Positions 53,785 to 63,719 of a stretch of DNA of 63,719 nucleotides are shown in pieces. Origin of the DNA: Pseudovirgaria hyperparasitica (taxonomy: Eukaryota > Ascomycota > Dothideomycetes > Acrospermales > Acrospermaceae); contig NW_022985574.1 in the NCBI RefSeq assembly GCF_010093815.1, positions 220,656 to 284,374 of the forward strand. Direction: 5' to 3'. Made by a program: the position numbers and the translations under genes. Position 1 is the stretch's first letter; every line of letters starts with the position of its first letter. The notes beneath the pieces are model-generated. The model saw nothing but the letters and a program-made list of their open reading frames with translations, did no database searches and had not been told where the DNA came from.

Positions 53785-53829
53785 TTCAGTCGAATCTAAG
53801 GGTTGGTCGTCCCGCTATACTGACTCAGT
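53785..53829. repeat. 45-bp dispersed repeat, copy 2
   Basis: See 6943-6987; two mismatches in 45. Confidence 0.6.
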
Positions 53830-54486
53830 GCCTTACTTCATTAGCCGATCCGTATATTCTTAGTTACACAGTGATGGGGGATTATGAGTTATACTCCGGA
53901 GTGGCGGAGCACACTCCGGTGACATTCCTTTTACTCCGGAGTTAAATTTTAGAATTAGCTAAGATTTTACAAATAAATTATGAAGAGAAAGAATTTCTTA
54001 CAGACAAAAAAGGAGTGTTCCTGTGACGAAGACACTCCTTCCGGTTTGCCCTCTTTCCCAGCTTCCTAGGCACTGGTAGGGGCGGACTTGCCTAACATGT
54101 GGGTCGAGAAGGATTATCAAATCCAATTACTGGCCATCACAGGGCGGCGTTCGTCTCATTCCATGTCGCCTGCCTCGACCAACCAAGCACGACTTGGTAG
54201 CTGCAGGGGTCAAACTAACAGATGGTATCGTCACAATGGACGTGTCCACCTGGACCGTCGGACGGCTTGACCTAATAGAAAGCGGGTTGAAATAAAGAGG
54301 CACCGATCGAGACACCATTGGCACATGAATTTTGGTTACGGTCGTCGATACCAAAGTCGCGCTGGGAAGACTTCGAGGCAGCCCCACGTATGGCCAATCT
54401 TTATTGGCCGTGCAATCGCCTCATCCTTGGGCACGTCAAGCCATTGAACCCCCCAGACGAGATCATGATGATACCCAGCCAGTTGG
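53830..54486. other. AT-rich spacer with hairpins, then unassigned frames
   Basis: 53890-53945 holds several ACTCCGGAGT palindromic units; 54010-54042 holds a stem AGGAGTGT..ACACTCCT. From 54061 on, opposing frames of 60-100 codons without a known domain. Confidence 0.35.
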
Positions 54487-54563
54487 CTGGAATTCCAATT
54501 CGTTGTGCAGGGATATCCTGCATGGTCTGATTTGGCAGGATAAAGCTGCTCTTGGCGGCAATC
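54487..54563 (-). repeat. Duplicated exon-like segment, copy 1
   Basis: The minus frame reads AAKSSFILPNQTMQDIPAQR IGIP; the copy at 55047-55120 reads MSSFTLANRILPDIPAQR NGVP. The shared frame in two diverged copies argues that this was coding. Family not recognised. Confidence 0.5.
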
Positions 54564-54884
54564 CATGCACCCATACATCGAAGCAATCTCATGCGGGAGG
54601 ACTTACTTTTGATCCCGCATACGACGATCAGTAGTGCCAGTGCCGCTTTGTCGCACACCAGCCGCCCGTATACTGCGTCACCCTGTCAGGGGTGGTGGAG
54701 GAAGACCTACAGTATCTATCATTGTGCTCTCTTGTAATGGTGCTTGATGTGCTGCAATTATCTTTCAACCCCATCATAACGTGTAGGTCAGACAGAACGC
54801 GCAATCGATTTACTGCATGTATCTAGCAGGCTTTCGGAGATGAACTCGCTAGAGAATCAATTCTATAAATTTAGATTCTGGTGT

Positions 54885-54918
54885 GTTATGAGGATGAATC
54901 ACTGATGGTACTGGCTCC
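54885..54918. repeat. Short dispersed repeat, copy 2
   Basis: See 27011-27044. Confidence 0.55.
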
Positions 54919-55046
54919 GTCAACTTTTCTGAGTCTCCAACGACTGAGCTCACGATGGTCCCATGTCAGGTGGCAAGAACCTTAGGCCCACAGAGATCTC
55001 ACTTCTTACCGGACATAGACACGCTGTAGTACCCAGTGGGCGATCA

Positions 55047-55120
55047 GGGCTGGAACTCCATTTCGTTGTGCAGGGATATCCGGAAGGATGCGATTTGCCA
55101 GAGTGAAGCTGCTCATAGCA
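55047..55120 (-). repeat. Duplicated exon-like segment, copy 2
   Basis: See 54487-54563; the two are about 560 bp apart in the same orientation. Confidence 0.5.
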
Positions 55121-55431
55121 TGGACATAGACTGCAGTGATACTGATCGTTCACCAGACTGGACACACAGACTCCGTAGCCACAATCGTTGGTGGCAGGTA
55201 CCAGTGCAACCATTGCGTTGACTACTGCTTTAGCCCAGTCATTGGTGGAAGTCCTTTGATGCTTTCGCCATGACTACTATTCAACAACAACATCCTACAT
55301 CTTTTGTTTCGGTAGACTAAATACGTCTGCAACTATGTGGTATAAAATTATCCTCATGACGATGCGTTCTACCATATACCATACGGACCAGTGATGCTAT
55401 TCGACTCGATTCTTCGATTTTCGGTATCAAA

Positions 55432-55690
55432 GATGTCCCAATATCCAGAGACATATCCTGACATCGAGCCTTCACTCACCGACCCGTCCTTGCAATCGAA
55501 CTACACGAACACAACTCTCCTATCGAGCAAGCCGCGCAACAAGCCGCTCAAGCACAACAGACGGCCCAGCAAGCTCAACAGCAAGCTGGACTCAACATTA
55601 GTAGCACCACAATGACGGACAGAGGCCCCAGAAATCGAATCGACTACGCAAAGCATGCGATTACTGTAGCATTCAAAAGGTGAAGGTAAG
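55432..55690 (+). pseudogene. Zn2Cys6 regulator, first-exon relic
   Basis: Starts MSQYPETYPDIEPSLTDPSL, shifts frame to SPIEQAAQQAAQAQQTAQQA (Gln/Ala-rich) and shifts again to RPQKSNRLRKACDYCSIQKV, followed by a GTAAGC donor at about 55689. This is the start of the conserved fungal regulator group whose cluster reads CDSCSIRKVKCDESGPPC, where the intron splits the cluster. The second exon with the last four Cys is not found downstream. Two frameshifts and a missing 3' part make it a dead fragment. Confidence 0.62.
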
Positions 55691-56175
55691 CTTGTAGTCG
55701 ATGACGGATGCAAATCCTCCAACAGAGTCTTCAGTGCGACGATCAGGCTTGCCTTGCCGCTTGTGCTCTCAATTAGAATTACTATGCAAGTCTCTGAACG
55801 ACAAGTAACATAATGTACGTGTCGTCGTATTGTAACTGACTCGGCTTGGTCTGCACCCGTAGACCGGAGGAGAAGCTCCTGCGAGCCTGATAGCACATAT
55901 ACACTGTCCCAGTATAGTTATCATTAGTATAGCCAAGGCGACTGACATGGTTTGGCTCAGATATAGATTCCGAGATAGCTTAGCGGAATCTGTGGCTCAG
56001 CATGGCCTAGCCGATTGGAGAGCGGCGATGACTTTGTGGATCTCATGGCTCAGTACCGTGGGTTTAACGGCTCACTATCTAGACGGCTCCACTAACCCTG
56101 TAAATCCTGGAGTCTAGTATAGCCTACTACGGTATAGATATAATACAGCATAGTCATAGTGGTATTCTTTCATGG
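55691..56175. other. Spacer with GGCTCAG motifs
   Basis: No gene. GGCTCAG, the reverse complement of the CTGAGCC core of the two minisatellites, occurs at least four times between about 55950 and 56055, irregularly spaced, as a dispersed or collapsed array. Confidence 0.5.
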
Positions 56176-56817
56176 TTGATAGACGTCATGTCAACAATTC
56201 ACCTCTCTGTTTCAGGTCGTGGTGGACGAGACCGGAAGGTGATTCGTACTCTACTGACTATGCAGCTAGGTGAGCAGTTTGGCAGCTCACCTTGCCAGTG
56301 GCCCGAGAATCAACCCTCCAGTCCGTATACTGTCACCTACCGAAACTCGCAGCTTAATCTTGATGGCCGTTCTATTTGTCCATCGCCACATGTTATAGAC
56401 GACATATGTACGGAGGGGCTGGGGATTGCTGTTGGCAGGTCGCACTACTGGTCTGGTGCGACTTTGCACAGGGCTGAATGCAGTCTTAAAGGACCATGTC
56501 GTCAGACTTTCTTGCGACACGACAATTATCTAGCACATTTCCGCACCCATCTCGTTCAAGATACACGAGGACTGTTCTTCCCGCAACTGAACAATACAGA
56601 GCTCTACGCAGACCTGATAGCCCTGGTGCCGGTGTTAAGGTCTGGGGTTGACACGGGAAACATGCACAGGTACCACCGAAACACGCGAGTGTCATGGGAG
56701 AATCTAGTGGAGCGTGTCAGAGAAGCAAAGGGTGCCCTAGTGGCTGATCAGATACTTGTTACCATCTTGCGAGCTTGCTTGAGACATGATGCTCGTGTAG
56801 CGCAGTCGTTTTGCTAG
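56176..56817 (+). CDS. Hypothetical protein with C2H2-like finger
   Basis: 213 codons from 56176. Residues about 107-130 read CSLKGPCRQTFLRHDNYLAHFRTH, here split as CRQTFLRHDNYLAH plus FRTH, a C2H2-like pattern with wide Cys spacing. The C-terminal 70 residues are helical (WENLVERVREAKGALVADQI). An intron may hide at about 56270-56400. Not assigned to a family; may be part of a larger decayed gene. Confidence 0.35.
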   Translation: MIDVMSTIHLSVSGRGGRDRKVIRTLLTMQLGEQFGSSPCQWPENQPSSPYTVTYRNSQLNLDGRSICPSPHVIDDICTEGLGIAVGRSHYWSGATLHRAECSLKGPCRQTFLRHDNYLAHFRTHLVQDTRGLFFPQLNNTELYADLIALVPVLRSGVDTGNMHRYHRNTRVSWENLVERVREAKGALVADQILVTILRACLRHDARVAQSFC

Positions 56818-57731
56818 GTGTGAATGATGCTAAAGGGTCCGCATTCCAGGCGCAAATAACCACAAGCGGGACTTAAAATATCTGACAAGGGCCGAGGCAC
56901 CTTTACTGACGCCCCTACTGTTTGAATCATTTGTATGGCGCACTGTACTGGCTTACTAGCGGACGCTGTGAGTGATGGAGGACAAGCACTGTATTGTTTA
57001 CTGAGTCTTCTGTTGTAGCGTACACTGGCGCCATTGTTTTCTCGCCAAAGTCTTGGCAGTCTAGAATCCTGTATAACAAATTAAAGATAGTCGAAAGGCT
57101 CAGTACTGACCAGCGCGCCCTGTAGTTCTCATCACTGCAGAGATCAAGCAACTCATACCTGTCTTCCATTCGACAGATCGAAGCAGCGTAGCAACGGTGA
57201 AGAGCAGCAAGAGAGGCCGTGTGGCATCAGGCATGATCCATCGATACTTCCCACTGTGTGCATGCTTATTTCTCCATTACAGGGGCGCTCGAAGGATCAC
57301 ATAATTCGCTACGGGTCGTCCACGGTAGATGAGAAAACTCTCTGAGATGGCGTTAGTGTTGAGTAGCTATTAGCTTGCTGCATCTTCCTAGAGCTGTTCT
57401 ACGTCACGATAATTAGCCACTTAGCCTGGTAGCTTAGCATGAACGACAATATAACATGCGTGATTCCTTTGGAACAGATCAAATCTATCGAGGCATCTGG
57501 ATGCCATCTGATGCCCGTTTAGTATCTTGCTCCGCCTAAAGTTGCTTCAGGATATGCTTACTAATCATAGTACATCACCAATCGAGGTGACCGAGCATCT
57601 TGCCAGGACATGCTTGTCGCTATGCCTAAAAAGATCAGAATCACTGGGAGAGCAAACTTTAGCATGACTTTTGAAGATGCTGCAGTGTTACACTTGAGAG
57701 AAGGGGTTTAGATATGGCGCACGAAGCTTAG
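56818..57731. other. No confident gene
   Basis: A minus-strand start at about 57231 (MPDATRPLLLFTVATLL) looks like a signal peptide followed by possible small introns near 57155-57090, but no product could be built with confidence. The rest is AT-rich. Confidence 0.3.
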
Positions 57732-57943
57732 TGGAAGAGGGGAACAAGGTTAAGGCGTGCATTTAGACTGCACGGTGCAGGCATTCTAAATGTGTATGAC
57801 ACCCCATCATCTCTTGGGGCGCAATGTGTGAAGCGTCTTGAGCGCCCTTCCACATTATGGCTATTTTTGGTACCAGGAATAAAAATGGGCCGGACCGCGA
57901 CCAGTGCAGTGTATTCACGTCTGCTACCATTATGAGACTGTCG
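57732..57943. repeat. Duplicated segment, pair of 33781-34000
   Basis: Same orientation as 33781-34000, lacking its 20-bp insertion. Here it is not attached to the regulator fragment, so the segment moved separately or the junction at 33.78 kb is secondary. Confidence 0.8.
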
Positions 57944-58794
57944 CGCCGCGCGAGGACAGATGAAACTGGATGGTGTGGATAACAGTCCACACAAGGAGAG
58001 TGGCGTGGAATGTCAGGATCAATCACGCAAGGGTAGTAGATAGGAAAGCCTGCCTTATATAGATTCGTCTCGCCATGCGCTTCGAGTAGTAACAACGAGT
58101 TACTGACAAGCATGGCTGCTCCCACGGTCCATTTCTTACCTCAAATTGTAAGATCAATTTCTTGAGGGCCTACCGAGTACGAGATATCAATCATTACCCG
58201 TTACGAAGATCATCTTCTAACATGTATGCAATGCAAACCCAGGCGTCTTGTCTTCTGCCCTGGGGGCACAGCCCTGGCTCGCACGCTACTAAAGACCTTT
58301 GACACGGGGGATGGAGAACTTCTTTATCGTATAACTCCAAAGCTAGCACATCATGTCCGAGTCGAACTAGAGCCTGGGTGGATAGAGATCCGTAGACTTT
58401 TCGGTGTTCCCTTCGTGGGGCGACGAAAGAATCAGAGATGGGGCTATCGCTATGTACTTGCAGGGATGGACATTCACAGTCTTCAGTTACCGAATGCGGG
58501 AATTATTCAATGGCTTCCCTGACGCCGATACAGGCGGTCTCAGTCTGTCGCATTGTTAGTAACATGTCATGTGTCCATATTGGCACACAAGTAAGGCAGG
58601 GTCAAGACCCGATTCCAGGCCATTGAGGGCGCACTGCTGTTTTCAAGTCTAAGACTAAATTTGGGTCAGCGCAAAATGTACATGACGAGAATCATATAAG
58701 CTTCATAGACAAAATAACGATATTTTATACGCCAGATACCAAAACCACCTCAACTACAACCCTCGTAGTCACTGGGTCACTCCTGCGATTTGAC
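57944..58794. other. Unassigned
   Basis: A 98-codon plus frame at 58226-58522 and a 120-codon minus frame at 57763-58125 show no known domain. Confidence 0.3.
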
Positions 58795-59818
58795 ATGTCT
58801 ATGCAGGCGGAAACGAAACGACACACTGTCTGGCCTGGAAGCAGCTCAAGCTCGTCTATTAGTGACCACAAGGATGAACAAATCCTAGAGATCACCGAGG
58901 TATCAAGACCAAAACGCATACGCCAACGGAGCTTTGTGTCTGATTCTCGAAACCCGAGGGATTTGCGACTTGTGCCCGAGAAATTCTCTGCCCTTCAGCC
59001 ACGCGGCCAAATCCCCATATCGTCGCTATCACCATGGTCGTCGTACGAGAGTCTCTATCGGGTGGAGCTTTGTGGTGCTGTTGCTGTTGTCCGGAAGCTT
59101 ACAGGATCAAGAGCTTTGTATATGATCAAAAGTACCAGAGACGCAAGTCGTGCTCTGGAAGCCTCGCAGGTACGCAGACACCCGAACATCTGTCAGATAT
59201 ACGAGATCTTCAATCACGACGACGCTTCATATATTGTCCTGGAAAACATGGCTATTTCCCTAGGCCATATGGTCGGGTGCCCCAGGAGTATAAAGGAGAA
59301 GGAGCTGGCCATCATTGCAAAACAGGTTTGGATGACTCTTGATGTCCGTAGCTGCAAAGCTGATACTGGCCATAGACGCTTGATGCTTTGTTATTTCTGC
59401 AATCGCAGAACGTGACATTCCTTGTGACTTGCTCTAATGTTCTCGTGTCTATCCAGGGGGCTTTGAAGCTTAGTAAGACTCCTCCACCTAGATACTGCTC
59501 TCAAGGCTAACCGCTCTAGACATTCTAGAGAGACACCCCGACAGCTCGATCAATGAGCAAGAGTCACCATCTTCGGCACTGGGAATGATGCTGGTGAGCA
59601 TGATGAACAAGCGAGAAAAGCTGCATCGGCCATACACGCTCCTAGACTTGGCCGAGTGGTCAGAGAATGCCGTCGACTTCATATCGATGACAGAGCGCAG
59701 AGAATCTCTCCGCGACCTCGTTGGTCATAGCTTTGTCTCCCAGATACAAGAAAATGCTGAGATTGGGTGGTGTGTCATGTATGTAATGCGCACGACCCGT
59801 GTGTTGGTTGTCGATTGA
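58795..59818 (+). pseudogene. Kinase-like protein, decayed
   Basis: Frame 58795-59415: a Ser-rich start, then a kinase N-lobe pattern: YRVELCGAVAVVRKLTGSRA, ASQVRRHPNICQIYEIFNHD, SYIVLENMAISLGHMV. The Lys-strand reads VVRKL and no Gly-rich loop is clear. After the frame ends, the catalytic-loop equivalent CSNVLVSIQGALKL appears near 59440 in another frame, and the C-lobe end (LGMMLVSMMNKREK, LLDLAEWSENAVDFISM, LVGHSFVSQIQE) lies at 59585-59818. This is the fungal kinase-like group of which 24712-25063 and 44263-44640 are tail fragments. The catalytic HRD and DFG are not visible, so the ancestor may have been a pseudokinase. Confidence 0.6.
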
Positions 59819-60379
59819 TTGGTACTTTATACAACTCAGGATCAACAGCATCAGTCTGGCTATTGTTCGAACCTGAACCTGTTTTCTACTTGGTGGACCG
59901 AATGGGGTCCAGGTGAGTACGTTCCCAGTGGCTGATCTCATCTTCAATCTGGAGCAAGCGACGATATGGGTTTTTGCAACGGTTTTTTCGCAGCAGATGA
60001 AATGGTGCGGGTCAAACGTATTGTGGAGGAGCGAAAAGGGAATGGAATGAAAGGGCGCGATCAGCTCTTTGACGAGTAGTTCTACTAACTGCTTGGCATG
60101 CCTAAGGCCAAAAGCTACCAAGCTTTGGAGCTTTGTCACAATGCCAAGCCCTTGCAGGGTTGCTCTATCACGCCGCTCCAAGGCATCCCGTGTCTCTCGT
60201 CCATACACACTTCACTCTTTCCCGTACACTCTCGCAATCCTCTCGGTACACTCTCTCCTACTTCCGCGCGAACATCCTCTCATTTCTTGTTCCACGATCC
60301 TGCTCATCGAATACGACCCTCTCATCGACCGCGATCTCCCTGTTCTCGACGGCTACAATCCAGCTCGCATCTCAAGCTC
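59819..60379. other. Upstream region of APH gene
   Basis: A 182-codon minus frame (59660-60208) and a plus frame open from 60098 overlap here. I treat the latter as 5' UTR read-through, because the conserved protein starts at 60380. Confidence 0.4.
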
Positions 60380-61817
60380 ATGGACTGGGACAGCTGCACC
60401 GAACTTGAAAATTTGAGCAGGACTCTCAATTGGTCCATTAAATTCCAAGAATGCCGGGGAGAACGGTTGACGAGCTGGGTGTCGAGTTTCCATCAGTCTC
60501 ACCTACCTTGCCACCTGGCCAACGAAGCGATCGCCGAAGAAAAACGTGGCTCGTTCAACTGGACTTGTAAGGTCGTTTTCACGAACGGAGAAGCTTGGAT
60601 GGTGCGATTCCCTATCGACGGGAAGGTGAAGAATCCAGATGAGAAGATCGAAATTGAAGTTGCGACTATGAAAGTCATTCGCGAGCACACTGATATTCCT
60701 GTACCTGAAGTGAAGGCTTGGGGACTGGCTTCGGAAAACAAGCTTGAACTAGGGCCTTTCATCATTACCCCCTTCATCGAAGGTGTCAGTCTCGCCGATT
60801 TTCTCCGCGATCAGAACGACCAAAAGTCCAGAATGCTCCGAGAAGACGTCGAAGATGCAGACATTCAAACTATCTACAAGCAGATCGCCCACTTCATGCT
60901 ACAACTCTCCAAGCTCAATTTCCCCCGGATCGGCAGCTTATCCAATGAGTCGCATAATGACGACGATACCAATTTCGCTGCGACAATATCCTCACGCCCT
61001 ATGACTTGGAAAGCACATGAAATCTTAAATGTTGGCGGAGTCAATGTTTTTTGTGTGTCAATCCACTCGTTACAGAGCTTGGTTTAACGTCCTCATAGGT
61101 CCTGGGAATACAACGTTTTCTTCAACAGCCGAATATCTACAGTACGTTGCAGAACAAGACTGGCGACATCTCATCGAACAATTAAACTCCATTGACGATG
61201 AAGAAGATGCGAGATTGAAGTACACCTTCTGGAGTGTTTTCAAGAAGTTGGTCCCACGATTCGTTTCACACGACTACGACCGAGGCCCGTTCAAACTGAT
61301 TTGCGATGATTTCGGCCCAGCAAATATGATGGTCAATAACACAAAAGACCTCAAGATCGTCGCAGTACTCGACTGGGAGTGGTCTTATGCCGGACCATAC
61401 CAACTCTTCTGTGCTCCGCCACGTTGGCTAGTGATTGATAGACCTAACCAATGGGCGTGCGAAGACGAGAGGCTCCAAAGGTATAGCAAATACCTGGATA
61501 TACTCATTCAGGCGCTGGAGAAGGAAGAGGTGGACACGTCTCAAGATATTGCGCCTATGGAAGAGAGACTCTCAACAATGATGAAGAAGCAAAAGGAAGG
61601 ACAAATGTGGTTCCATCATATCATTTGGGAAGGATTTAATGGCCCAAAATGTGTCCCCTTCCAGAAACTTCGGGCGGCAGTACCTGACTTCGATGAACTT
61701 GCTGCGGCGATTCCAGAAGGCGAGAGAAATGAGTTCGTGAAAACGAAGATGCAGCACCTGAGAGATTATGAGAAGAAATTGGATGGATACGGTGATGCAG
61801 TAAAATTTCTCAAATAA
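60380..61817 (+). CDS. APH-family phosphotransferase-like protein (two exons)
   Basis: Coding 60380-61052 and 61099-61817, 463 aa; 46-bp intron (GTGTGT..CATAG) chosen because it joins GGVNVF to GNTTFSSTAEYLQY as in relatives. ATG at 60380 gives MDWDSCTELENLSRTLNW, the typical start of fungal members. N-lobe: CKVVFTNGEAWMVRFP and the strand around IPVPEVKAWGL. C-lobe: FKLICDDFGPANMMV, equivalent to the Brenner catalytic loop (Asp present; the usual His is Cys, as I recall for this fungal group), and IVAVLDWEWSY, equivalent to the metal-binding Asp. These aminoglycoside/choline-kinase-fold proteins are widely expanded in Pezizomycotina; substrates are unknown. No frame breaks, so one of the best functional candidates in the window. 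Confidence 0.85.
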
Positions 61818-62035
61818 AATCTTGATTCGATTTAATAGTGTTCAGTACATTTGTAGACCGTAATGTGGACTGAATTCGTCAACCGATGTGTCGCGAATCG
61901 CGTACACTGCCCCACCAATACCCACCCTCAAGTTCGAGTGAAGCATGACATGCTAAAGGAACGACTGTCAAAATGTTAGGAGCGACAGCTTCGGTGCTGT
62001 CAACTTGGAAAAGAGTACTGGATCGAATGACGCAC
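61818..62035. other. Intergenic, convergent gene ends
   Basis: Short 3' spacer between the APH gene and the 62-aa gene. Confidence 0.5.
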
Positions 62036-62224
62036 CTATTTGTCATCCTTCATCTCTTTCTCCTCTTTCTCCTTCTTTTCCTTGAGCTCTTGTCTCTTGC
62101 GCTGAGAGGAGAGACCCGCGGCCTGAACGAGTGCTGTGCCCGCCGGGTTATTCATAATATTTTCGTTAACTGCGCGTCTCGCTTTGTCTTGTTCGTCCTT
62201 CGAAGGCGGTGGGTTGTCAGCCAT
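62036..62224 (-). CDS. 62-aa conserved small fungal protein
   Basis: ATG at 62224. MADNPPPSKDEQDKARRAVN, then MNNPAGTALVQAAGLSSQRK and a Lys/Glu tail ending EMKDDK. Highly charged, no signal peptide. The look is that of small, single-domain conserved fungal proteins of unknown function. An upstream exon or intron was not needed. Confidence 0.5.
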   Translation of the reverse strand: MADNPPPSKDEQDKARRAVNENIMNNPAGTALVQAAGLSSQRKRQELKEKKEKEEKEMKDDK

Positions 62225-62674
62225 ACTGCAAGTGACGTTTTAAAGTAATGCTGACGATGCACAATGTGCGAAGTTGGAAATAAGCTTGCAATAAAACTAT
62301 TTCGAAGAGATGTGAATAAGGTGAATATATAGATAGGTCGCAGACGATGTCAACCTAGCGGGACATTTTCGAGTCGTGCATAGTTATACACGATGCAGGT
62401 ATTCCTGGACCATGACTAAAAAAGTCTAGCGCTTAACTTCCCGACGTTCCGATTATCTTTTGGACAGAGGATCATGCTGGCAATGCATAACTGCACAGCG
62501 TTGATGGCCGATTCGTGCGTATCGTTACAATTCTTCGCCAGGATATACACCCTTCACCTACTAACTGCTCCCGGTATTTCTAACATTTGTCACCAATTTG
62601 AGAAATGGGTTATAGAGTGTGAAGGTCTTGAATTGAAAGTGTTTTGATGGGTAAATATTAACCCTTGTCATAGA
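62225..62674. other. Intergenic
   Basis: AT-rich, nothing recognised; contains the presumed promoter of the 62-aa gene. Confidence 0.35.
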
Positions 62675-63719
62675 CTATCCTGACATATCCTGACATCTGC
62701 TAAAGCGAGAAAATTTGAGCGAGGCGAGCCATTCTGGTTCATCCAAATTCAGGTATTGAAGGTTCAGGTGTCGTCTAGCTCGGTTCTTAGCAGTATGCAA
62801 TATGTCCCTTTTGAGCACGTGGTCTACCTTTGTGAGGTTGAGACGGCTTATAATGTCGATCGCAGCAAGTCGATAGAACGAGCCTGCCCGATCTACTCCT
62901 GAGATAGATGCGTGCTGAAAAAGACAATACAGTCCGTGGATGGTAGGAAGCGAAGCCCGTCCGCACTGAAGCTCCAAGTGCTCCTTCACAGCGGCGAGGA
63001 ATCGTTCGCTTAGCTCCCATGTACTTTCAGACGTTGCGTCTGCGGCAGGCTTGTCCATGGACTTGAAGGCCTTGTGGACACTTCTCATTCTATGAGCTCG
63101 TGCGATGCAACTGATGGCTTTGGCAGCACAGATGGCATTGACGAGGAAGGGAGAGCAAAATGTCGCACGCTCTGGATCGCTTGCTTTCATGTCTGCTACG
63201 AAAAGATCTAGTGTGATATACGAAAACAGTGTCGTGTCTTCCCAAGCGAACCAGGCAGTGATCAGCTCCGAGACCACTTCGTCGGTCGCCACACTTGTCC
63301 ACGGCTGGGCAGGGACCCGGATCGCACTCTTGATGACTTTCTCGTCAGCCTTATCAGAGTCCTGGCCCGGCGTGTCGGACCAAGCGAAAGGCAGTTTATG
63401 TTGTCGAAGCTTCTCGATAACACTGAGAGGATCGTCGTGGGATCTGATCATATTGAGTATTGCTTTTGCTTCATCTTCACTCTTCGTCTTCAGGAGTAAT
63501 ACAAGCTCTCTCAAGTCGGCGTTCTCACGCTTCAGATCAACGTTAAAGATCTTCAAGGCAACTTGACGAGAAACACCGGCTCGCAACTCATACTGACAAC
63601 CGGTGTTCTTCTTCTGGCATCTTGTACACACTGGCCGAATTCCATCGCACTAGCACCCGCCTCACATATTAGAGGCGTCCGTCGTCAAAGCTCGATGGTA
63701 ACATACCCGCGACTTCCTG
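62675..63719 (-). CDS. Zn2Cys6 regulator, N-terminal part (runs off the right edge)
   Basis: Minus strand. The end of an exon at 63719-63707 encodes RKSR; a 57-bp intron (63706-63650, GTATGT..GCTAG) splits the zinc cluster, and exon 2 begins CDGIRPVCTRCQKKNTGCQY at 63649. Then a linker helix (KIFNVDLKRENADLRELVLL), and from about residue 115 the fungal_trans region (VVSELITAWFAWEDTTLFSY, FCSPFLVNAICAAKAISC, FYRLAAIDIISRLNLTK). The frame is open to 62675 but stops where the middle homology region should go on, at about 330 residues instead of 600 or more, so the C-terminal half is lost or lies in unseen exons. The exon holding the first Cys residues is outside the window. Confidence 0.78.

Noticed and set aside
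55501-55896. 131-codon minus-strand frame
   Set aside because: Antisense to the Gln-rich part of the zinc-cluster relic, so explained by that.
59660-60208. 182-codon minus-strand frame
   Set aside because: Overlaps the kinase-like C-lobe and the APH 5' region, both supported on the plus strand; composition looks random.

Overview
The window looks like an accessory, repeat-rich stretch of a filamentous ascomycete (Pezizomycotina) genome. Evidence: short GT..AG introns of about 45-105 bp with branch sites such as CTAAC; gene families typical of these fungi (Zn2Cys6 regulators, a Con7-like zinc finger, fungal-type kinase-like proteins, Fungal_N and SLATT domains, fungal APH-like proteins, GH18 chitinase with hevein modules); and decayed LTR, LINE, hAT and MITE elements whose stop codons are the TAG/TAA expected from C-to-T change at CpA, i.e. 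RIP. A Dothideomycete is a guess only.

Left part (1-12.7 kb): a mitochondrial nucleotide carrier relic, a broken Zn2Cys6 regulator (2.1-4.95 kb), a BCS1-type AAA relic that has lost its P-loop, a Tad-type LINE ORF1 cut by an LTR, an LrgB-like membrane protein fragment, a copia RT scrap, a LINE 3' end with an ATT tail, and a complete 166-bp MITE with TA flanks.

Middle part (13-31 kb): an intact-looking multi-C2H2 protein, a membrane protein with one premature TAG, a 466-aa protein with a Lys/Glu-rich tail, a BTB fragment, a decaying Con7 paralogue, a fungal kinase-like pseudogene, a CDC25 phosphatase fragment, a TRI1-like SWIB pseudogene, a Fungal_N scrap beside a divergent SKP1-like gene, and LTR remnants.

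Right part (31-63.7 kb): a Ty3/gypsy remnant with an unusual gag-RT fusion, a two-exon MADS-like gene, a RIP-killed hAT transposase, a GH18/CBM18 chitinase relic, a membrane-anchored collagen-like protein, a T5orf172/GIY-YIG gene, a SUR7-like membrane protein, a coiled-coil gene, a SLATT-domain gene split by a 417-bp inverted-repeat element, a second broken regulator, a kinase-like pseudogene, an intact APH-family gene, a 62-aa small protein and the N-terminal part of a Zn2Cys6 regulator at the right edge.

The genes do not form a pathway. The theme is duplication and decay: pieces of the same regulator occur at 2.1-4.9, 33.5 and 43.9-44.3 kb, pieces of one kinase-like tail at 24.7 and 44.3 kb, and several other segment pairs are shared. 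Introns kept in the relics point to DNA-level duplication, not retrocopying. The most unusual items are the split SLATT gene, the collagen-like protein, and the reshuffled regulator copies. All calls come from reading the sequence; no database search was run.
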